Shown: positions 56,653 through 64,000 of the stretch, one piece after another
How the letters are laid out: every line of letters starts with the position of its first letter
Numbering within the stretch: position 1 is the stretch's first letter
From: Apus apus
Taxonomy: Eukaryota > Chordata > Aves > Apodiformes > Apodidae
Length of the DNA: 64,000 nt
Direction of reading: 5' to 3'
Assembly (NCBI RefSeq): GCF_020740795.1
Contig: NC_067285.1
Span: 39,034,511 to 39,098,510 of the forward strand
Notes under the pieces: model-generated
The model's input: the letters and a program-made list of their open reading frames with translations, nothing else
The model's database searches: none
Told to the model about the DNA's origin: nothing
Translations under genes and position numbers: made by a program

Positions 56653-57615
56653 AATATTTCTGTAACTTCTGCAGTACTGCCATCCCATTTCCACAGTTGC
56701 AGCCAGAAGACTGGCCCCTGTTACATCCATCATGCTGAGCTTTTTCCTCTGCTGAAATGGTAGGATGTTAGTGCTTTTGTTTTGGCTCCATCACCCCACA
56801 GAGCAACTCATGCAGTTACTTATGGAGAGCTGCTGTATAACTCACCAATGAAGGAAACTAGATTTTATTTATCCTTCTGTTTTTCTGCACAGCCAGAGAG
56901 CCTGTTCTTTTGAGTTGGTGGCAGGAAGGCCTGTGTGATGCTTCTGGTATCTCACTTCATTTTCATTTAATCTGCATGCTGAAGGAGTGTATAGAGGATG
57001 GCTGCTCTGCTCCTTTGAGCCTCTGAATGCAGGTTAATTTTGCTGACAAATGGTAATAGGTGAGTTTTTTCTAAGGAAAAATTGGATGTGTTCTGTGCAC
57101 TTTGTCTTGCAACTATTTCACCTTGATATGATGCCCTTTGGAGAATCCAGTGAGTTAGTGGTTTGTTTGCACTGTCCTGGAAAAGAATTGTGCTTCAAAA
57201 TGTTTTGGGGTGAAACCTGAATGAAGCTACGAAGTGTAGCTGTCACTTTCTTGTGTATTTTCAATCACAGAGCCACTTCTTGGTGGGCTGGTGGGTAACC
57301 ACTTGGGGAAAGTGGGTGGGTTTGTGTTGAGGGGGCTTAGTAGCTATGCATGCCACTTAGATTTGGTGGAAAATCTTGGAAACAAAGCCTCTTTAATTGA
57401 AATGGAGCTGTCTTAGCAAAATTCCCTCTAAATGAGTTGAACTCTTGTTGGGGTTTGAGGTCTTCAACACATCAGAAGCCTCCACATTTTGCAGTTAGCT
57501 TTCTGGCTTTTTTTGAAGCTGGTTGGTGTGGCTCAAACAGATTAAAACCAAAACACCAACTATTATTCACAGCCAGCCTTGAGGATGCTTGTAGTGTAAG
57601 CTTACCATTCTTGGG

Positions 57616-57810
57616 TGGTGAGGCACTGGAACAGGTTGCCCAGGGAAGCTGTGGCTGCCCCATCCCTGGCAGTGTTGAAGGGCAGGTTGGATGGGGCTTG
57701 GAGCAGCCTGGGCTGGTGGGAGGTGTCCCTGCCCATGCAGGGGGGGTTGGAACTGAATGATCTTTTAAGGTCCCTTCCAACCCAAACCAGTCTGGGATTC
57801 TATGATTCTA
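57616..57810 (+). mobile_element. CR1 LINE 3' end
   Basis: GGCACTGGAACAGGTTGCCC, CCATGCAGGGGGGGTTGGAA and a tail GATTCTATGATTCTA. The text is close to the minus-strand copy at 17,056, so both belong to the same subfamily. Confidence 0.93.
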
Positions 57811-58718
57811 ATTTAATTCAGTCTCTGGCAATGGCTGGGCATTCTTATTTTGCTTACCTTGTTTCCTTTCAGCATGGTTCTTCGATACAAACTGGAGACC
57901 AGCCTAAATATCCATGCGTCTTTTAACTGGCTGTTTAAACACGGGTGTTTCTTTGCTTGTGGAATTTCTTTCCCAGATTTTTTTTCCCTGTTGTTTCCAC
58001 CAGGTGGCATTCTTGTTCCCTTCCGTAGAGGTGTTAGGAAAAGTTGCTCCGTGGGGTGTTTTGGGTTTGTTTTGTTTTTAATTTTGCTAAACGTAAGTTA
58101 GTAAAACTGCACCATAAAATGTGAGATGGTGCCAAAGACGGACGGCTGTTTAGAAATGGGATGAGCTTATCCAAATCTGGAAGGGTGGTTTGTACTTGTG
58201 GCTTTAAATCATTCCTATTCTTGCCGGAAGGGTTTGCTTTTTAAGTGAGTTACCGCTGTCCGCATAGAAGCTCTGGTACCTCTCCTCCTGCAGTATTTGG
58301 CTGCTGTCAGTCAGGGTGCTTGACAGGTTATTGTCAGGCCACCCTGCTATATTTTTATTTATGTGGGGTGCTTTGCTCAGGGTTTGATCAGAAAATTCTC
58401 TTAGGGGTAAGGAAAGGTTTCACACTGACCTCAGACTTCCTAGGCAGCACGTGGGAAAAGCAACTCCAGTGCACTTTGAGTAGCCATTGAAACATGTAAT
58501 TTACTCCGGGCTGTGATTCTGTGCCTGGTAGGAGGAAGAAAATTAGACCTCTTGCCTTTTGAAGTGAGGAGTTGATGTGACTGACAAAAATATTGTCAGA
58601 TGTCTTCAGTGCACTCCCCTAAACATCCCATTTGGTCCCAGTCTCCTTACCTCAGGAACTGGGGATAAGGAGGCTGGTCGTGGTAGCCATTTGAAAGGAT
58701 CTTTGGAATGGATTATGT

Positions 58719-58760
58719 CTTCCTTCCCTTCCCTTCCCTTCCCTTCCTTCCCTCCCTCCC
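58719..58760 (+). repeat. (TTCCC)n pyrimidine tract
   Basis: A run of CTTCC and CTTCCC units with no purine over about 40 bp, in intergenic sequence. Homopurine-homopyrimidine runs like this can adopt triplex structure. Confidence 0.88.
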
Positions 58761-61700
58761 CTGTTCTGCAGAAATGAAAGTAGTAAAGCTTTTTTAGCTC
58801 CCTGCATGCAAGCAAAGAGTGATTTTATTACTGCTGAATTACATGTCCAAGGAATATCATGAGATAAGTTATCTGCTGTTTGCAGCCTGAAAGGAGCAAT
58901 GTGAAGCTAAGTTACCTGTGGGTGCAGAAAAGCAAGGCTTGTTGTATCATTTGCACAGGTTTCTTGGTCCCTTCTGTGTTTTTTCTTAACTTGTTTCAAA
59001 GTCTTCACTATCTATTGTGGAAAAAGGTAAGAGTTGCCCTTTGGAAGACAGGTGGCTGTTTAAAAAAAGTGGTGCTTAAGCATAAAATATACAGGTGAAC
59101 TTCAATCATAGGCTCTCAGACTGCTGAGTGTACTTTTGAAGAAGAAAAGTGTAGAATAATAAACATTCCTGCAGAAATCTATATGTTGAAAATGTGAACA
59201 CTATGGGAATGCTGTAAATTGGACCCTCTAGAAGCAGCTTGTGGACTTGGCCAATTTTCAGCTGCGTTTTTTCAGGTGTAATCCTACAGTTCTGGGTATG
59301 TGCTGCTACTGGGTAAAGTAATAATGCCCTTGGTCTGTGTAATACTGAAGTAGCACTGTACAAGCTGTTTACTCTGTGGTGATTTTTAGCCTGGAATGCT
59401 TCATGGACACAGAGGAGAGATGAAAGGGAGAAAGACAACATAAGATTATTCCCCTTTTAATAAACTTAGTTCCAAAACACGCCAAGTGGGAATCGTTGTA
59501 CATGTGGTTCGTGTGCTAATGTGCCTTGGAAACCAGCTGAGTTGTGACAGTGAGTGTCACTCAAGTGGCACTGCTGGTGTAGTCACTGCAAAGCCTGGGG
59601 CCGTAATGCTTCACTGGTTTCTGATTGGTGAGAGCAGTGTCTAAAGAGGTTTTCTGTCCTGAATGTTCATTTCTTGTAAGCTCTGTGGAATAAGAGGCAC
59701 CCTTTTCACCAGAGCTTCTGTTAATGAATGCTTAATGCTTCTTTGGTAGGTGGATAGAGGACAGATCTGCTATCAAAAGCAAAATGGCAGTAAGGCAGGA
59801 GTTGGTTGCACAATTGTGTGGTGAGGAAGGATGTTAGAAGGCATCAACCCATCCATGCCAGCTGCTTTTGTGTGGTGTTACCCGCAGGAAGGGAAAACTT
59901 CAAGTAAGTTACTCCACACTGAAAGGTACTCTAGGCAAACCCTTAGCACATACCTGGGCTTGAGAGCACATCCTCCTGCTTCCTGGGGAGTTCCTAGGTT
60001 ACTGAATGTTATCCTGAATGTTATCTCCTGGTAACAAACCAGACCTTGCTGTGCCCACTCACCCCTCAGCAAGAAGGGGGAGGTGTCTGGGAGGGTGGCT
60101 GGAAGGGCAAGACCATATTCCCATATACCCCAAAGGTGAGGAAGGCCAACCCATGTGCTCTGTTTCTCTGTGTGGTTTTCAGTGCATTTGTCCTTCCTTC
60201 TCTCCTGTCTCCTTTGTGAGCAGCACGATGCCAGCTCTGCTGGCTTTGGTTGGCAGCTCCATTTCAACCATAAATATTTCTCAGGGAAGTGTCAGATTAT
60301 GGCATTTGAGGTCACAACCTCTTTGCCCCTACAAGTGTGCTTCTACTGATGGTTTGAAAGCAGGAGTTGATGTGTGGGGCTTGGGACCCCCGCTGAGTAT
60401 TGAAATAGTTCCACAGAAAAAAAGAAAAGAAAAAAAAAAAGGGAGTGCTGCAATGTATTTAGAAAAGCAGATAATGTATGATTGCTTTTAAAATTGCATT
60501 CTATGAAACTGCTCTTAGCTTCACTAAGGAGGAGAAGGCGATGAACTTGGATTCACAGCTCCTACATACAGAAACATTTGCCCAAACAAGAAAGAAGTTG
60601 CTGTGGAAGCACGTGTGCAGCTGTGGGGGCTGACACTCAGCCTCAACCTGGACTTGTCCTGGAATTAGTTGCACTTCCAAAAACGTGGAATCAGTCTGGG
60701 TCAAGCTGAGGTCACGGGGCTTAGGCTGTCAAATGATGGTGTGGATGTAAAGTTAGAAGAGCAGGACAGGGATGTTACAAATGCCATGTTCAAAACTGGT
60801 GCATGAAAGGCTGGCCCCTCTATACCCACAGGGGGAGGGTTCCAGGGCACTAGCACTTAGCATTAGCTCTAGTCCCACAGTTGCTCTGCTGCTGTACTGT
60901 AGCTGAGCATAGTCTTTGAAATGTCTAGTAAGAATCTGCCTTGTGCACCTCCTGAATTTAACTTGTGAGGTATAGACACCAGTTTTAATTTTCCCAGGAC
61001 AGAGCTGCCAGGTTCTGTGTTGTGTCTGCCCCTGCTCTGAAAGTTAGGCTAGTCTGAGATGTCAGTGCTTCATTTCAAGGATACTAAAACTCTTTGGAAA
61101 GATCTGGGCTAAGCAGGAAGCCCATCCAGGTGATGTGGCTGATGAGGTCTGTTTAAAAATCGAATTGTGCCTACAAGGGGATAAGATGTTTCTAAATGCT
61201 GAGCAAGGCATTAGCAATGGTTACATTCCTGGTCTGCAGCACCCTTGGTATTGTCAGCCTCCAAGCTCTGGATGAAGCTAACACCATAGTCTAAATCCTG
61301 TCCATGGGGTAAAGCTTGCATTGGCTTAACTAGGATGGAAGGGAAAAAAACAAGCTGTTAAGACTGACTAAAAATACTGTCGGGGATGAATGTCGTGATT
61401 TTACGAACAATCATCTCTGTCAGTAGCTCAGCTTGCTGGTGAGGAGGTGCTTCATCCCACAACTGCCCAAAGGGGGAGTTCTCGGAGTGAATTCCTGACA
61501 TTGGGCCTTGCAGGACCGAAGTTCAGTGGATGTGCAGGGAGTTGTAGTGTTGGGGGGAGTGCTGTGTCGTTCAGGAGGAGAGCTGGCTTGAGGGGGAACA
61601 GTCTGCTTGCTTCCTATCATTGTTCTTAGAACACGTGTTACGCCATGGGAATCATCCCATGAAGGATTTGCATTAGCATCCTGCTTCATAGGAGTCTTGA

Positions 61701-62508
61701 TTTGGGTGGACTCATTGATTTTCAAGGTTTGTTATTGTCAGTGGCCTTCAATAAAAGCTGCTTGGTTTTAGGGTTAGCTTTCCTCCTAGTGGGTACTGTT
61801 CTACCCTTTAGCAAAGGCAGGTGCTCACACGTGAAGGTTTTGAGAACCAAGATCAGGCTCTCTGATAAAATTGCCTGTGAAAAATACAAAGGTAATTGAA
61901 AGAGTATTTTATTTATTCAAGTGAAACACTGTGCAGTTAAACATGAAGTCATTTAGCTCCAAGAGTACTCGGAAAACAAGGGGGAAAACCCAGTCTCCCC
62001 AAATTGCCAGATACTGGGAAATGCTGGCTTAAGATAAACTGCACGTGGTGATGTTTTGATCACTGAGCTAGGCAAGTATGTCAGGGACTGTGGCACTGGG
62101 AAGCTTTGGTGTGATCTTGATGGGGGTAGCAGGTCTTTTTGTGAGCCTTGCACGTCGCTCTAGTGGGCATCTTTATATTAGAAACCTGTGCTGATGGTGT
62201 GTCTTTGCAACTAAAATTATAAAGGTCTTTGTATTCTTAAAGTGGAGAAACACTTGGGAGGGCTGTTCTCTCAGCCTCAAGAAGGCTTTAAAAAAGCTCA
62301 AAACTTCAACCCTAAAGTGTAAATGTTTTCAGTACAAAGGGTAGTGATTAAAAATACTTGGTTGTTTTTTTTTCTTTTTATTTCCTGACAACTTCATCTT
62401 GCCAGCAGGAGGAGTCCTGCCCATTACACGGCTGGCAGCGTGGACTGTCACTGGGAGGAAAAGCGACTGTGGTGGAAATAAAAGGAAGGCAAATCCTTTT
62501 TTCTTTGG

Positions 62509-62574
62509 CTATTCCAAGCTGAAATGCAGGCTATTCCAAGCTGAAATGCAGGCTATTCCAAGCTGAAATGCAGG
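62509..62574 (+). repeat. 22-bp tandem repeat, three copies
   Basis: Three consecutive copies of CTATTCCAAGCTGAAATGCAGG starting at 62509, 62531 and 62553, with no difference between them, which suggests a recent expansion. Confidence 0.95.
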
Positions 62575-64000
62575 CTCCCCTGCAGAAAGAGAAGTAATTT
62601 TGTCCCTGAGTTTTGGAAATGGTCCTTTTTTTTTTGCTTCCCAAGGGCTTTCCACCAGGATTGTGAGATGGCAGTAAAAGCTCGAGTTGTTCATGTTTCA
62701 AGAAAACTAGTTTTAATGTGGGTGTTCTTTTTCCGAAATGCTTACAAGCATCCATTATCAATGGATAGTGGCTTGAAAGAGATGATTAATGGCCTAATCT
62801 CATTATGTTTTAAAAATGCTTATTACCAAAATCTGTAGTACCAGATGTAGAGCACAGGGGCTGTGCCTTATTCCTTGCCTGTGCACAGAGACATGGGGAA
62901 AAGGTTTAATTTCCTTTATTTCAGTGGTGACTTATGATCTTGCATGTCATGTGAAGGGGTGAAATGTCTAGTAGAGGTAGAGTTCCCAGACTCTGAAATG
63001 CAGACTTTTCAAGTGTGTCAGAGTGGCCTTCAAACTGTCATTTCCTTTCCAAAGCCTCTGTGAAAAAGATGTTGGAAAGGCTACCGCGTGAGTTGAGGAA
63101 TTTAGAACTAAAATCAAGGATGGGCTTTGTATCCCAGGATGTGTGTGTGTATTGAGCTACAGACACTTAGGTATTTTAAAAGTATATTTTCATGTTTCTG
63201 AGGGACATTGACCAAGTGGGGAAAAGGTGAAATAAATCATCCTGGAAGAGGAATGTAAAGGCATGATGTTAGAAACACACCTGTCCTCTCCAAATACACG
63301 TATTGGTAAATAAAGCAGTTTTGTCTCCCTCTGAGGAAAGGCTGACTGAAATCCATAGGAGTCAAAGATGGCTAGGGTGTTATCAGGCTTCATGCAGTAT
63401 GAGAGAGAATTTAATCTCCCAGCCTTATCACAGCACCAGGATGTTATGAGAGGAAGCTGTTTTCTCTTCGGCCAGGTAAAACCCATTCAGTGCTTGATCT
63501 CACACTTAGATAAGAAAAAAATCCTTTCTTTTTTAAACTAAAGAGAGAAATCCTTCATCCTTCTGGATAATATAATGCCATCTGTAAACAACCAGGAAGG
63601 CATTAAAGTCAAGCTAGGTTTCTAGTCACTGACAGTGTCTTGACACATCAAGGAACGAGTGTTCTCTCCCAAAAAACTTGTGACTTCTCATACAAGGACT
63701 GTGAATTACTTATGGCACAACTGCAGCCTCTGGCACATTCTTGTTCTGTGCCAAGGAAAACATCCACTGGTAGAGGTATTTCCTTCAACTTTGACAGGGT
63801 TTGCTGCTTGGAATTCAGCAGAGCACTGTTCAGAAAGATGAATTGTTTTTGCTATTTAATATTGATTAGGAGACTTGCACCTGGTGGAAGGTAAGAAGGT
63901 AATTTTGTTGTTTGTGGATTGTTTGCACTTGCAGTGAATGCTTCCTTTACCATCAGTTTTCCCTATGGAGAAAGCCAGCTACAAGACAGCAGAAATAGAC

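Larger units (their letters stand above)
56670..64000. other. Intergenic region downstream of MRPL1
   Basis: No exon was recognised on either strand in these 7.3 kb; open frames are short and unlike known families. It holds one CR1 copy, a TTCCC-type tract, an A-rich run near 60,417-60,440 and a 22-bp tandem repeat. FRAS1, next in vertebrate gene order, must begin further right. Confidence 0.65.

Noticed and set aside
56670-64000. First exon of FRAS1
   Set aside because: Expected next in gene order, but no signal-peptide exon with a donor resembling FRAS1 was seen; it probably lies beyond the window.
1-64000. tRNA, rRNA, CRISPR or bacterial-type operons
   Set aside because: None seen; the window is vertebrate nuclear DNA and no cloverleaf with A/B boxes was noticed by eye.

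Overview
The window is a piece of a bird nuclear genome. Three things point to this: many truncated CR1 LINE copies with the avian 3' tail (ATTCTATGA or ATTCTGTGA type ends), spliced vertebrate genes, and the gene order CXCL13 - CNOT6L - MRPL1, which is the order on human 4q21 and in birds. The species cannot be told from sequence alone.

Layout. 0-4 kb (+ strand): two small, complete, tandem CXC chemokine genes of the CXCL13 type, each with four exons and the standard phase 1 / phase 2 / phase 2 introns and an 84-nt third exon. About 4.6-41.5 kb (- strand): CNOT6L, a cytoplasmic deadenylase subunit of the CCR4-NOT complex. Its eleven coding exons lie between 10,377 and 22,391 and join in frame to 549 codons. 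A long 3' UTR lies to the left. A 19-kb first intron leads to a probable non-coding first exon in a CpG island near 41.4 kb. 43.9-56.7 kb (+ strand): MRPL1, the mitochondrial large-subunit ribosomal protein uL1m, nine exons, 337 codons. 56.7-64 kb: intergenic, with one CR1 and small repeats; no gene recognised. FRAS1 is the expected next gene but no exon of it was seen.

The three loci are functionally unrelated: B-cell chemoattraction, mRNA poly(A) shortening, mitochondrial translation. CNOT6L and MRPL1 are head to head with about 2.4 kb between their 5' ends, both in GC-rich sequence.

Best leads: (1) inside the CNOT6L first intron, on the opposite strand, a strong TATA box followed by a polyadenylation signal and a consensus splice donor (26.0-26.5 kb), which could be a solo LTR or the first exon of a nested gene; 1.4 kb further on, a 56-nt exon-like segment with good splice sites encodes a cysteine-rich peptide that faintly recalls the C-terminus of PLAC8/cornifelin proteins; (2) a perfect 17-bp inverted repeat with a 43-nt loop at 39.17-39.25 kb; (3) a three-copy 56-bp minisatellite just upstream of a CNOT6L acceptor; (4) a CR1 copy ending about 10-20 bp from a CNOT6L splice donor; (5) diverging features of the two chemokines, including a leucine-repeat signal peptide and an extended tail with a fifth cysteine in the second gene.
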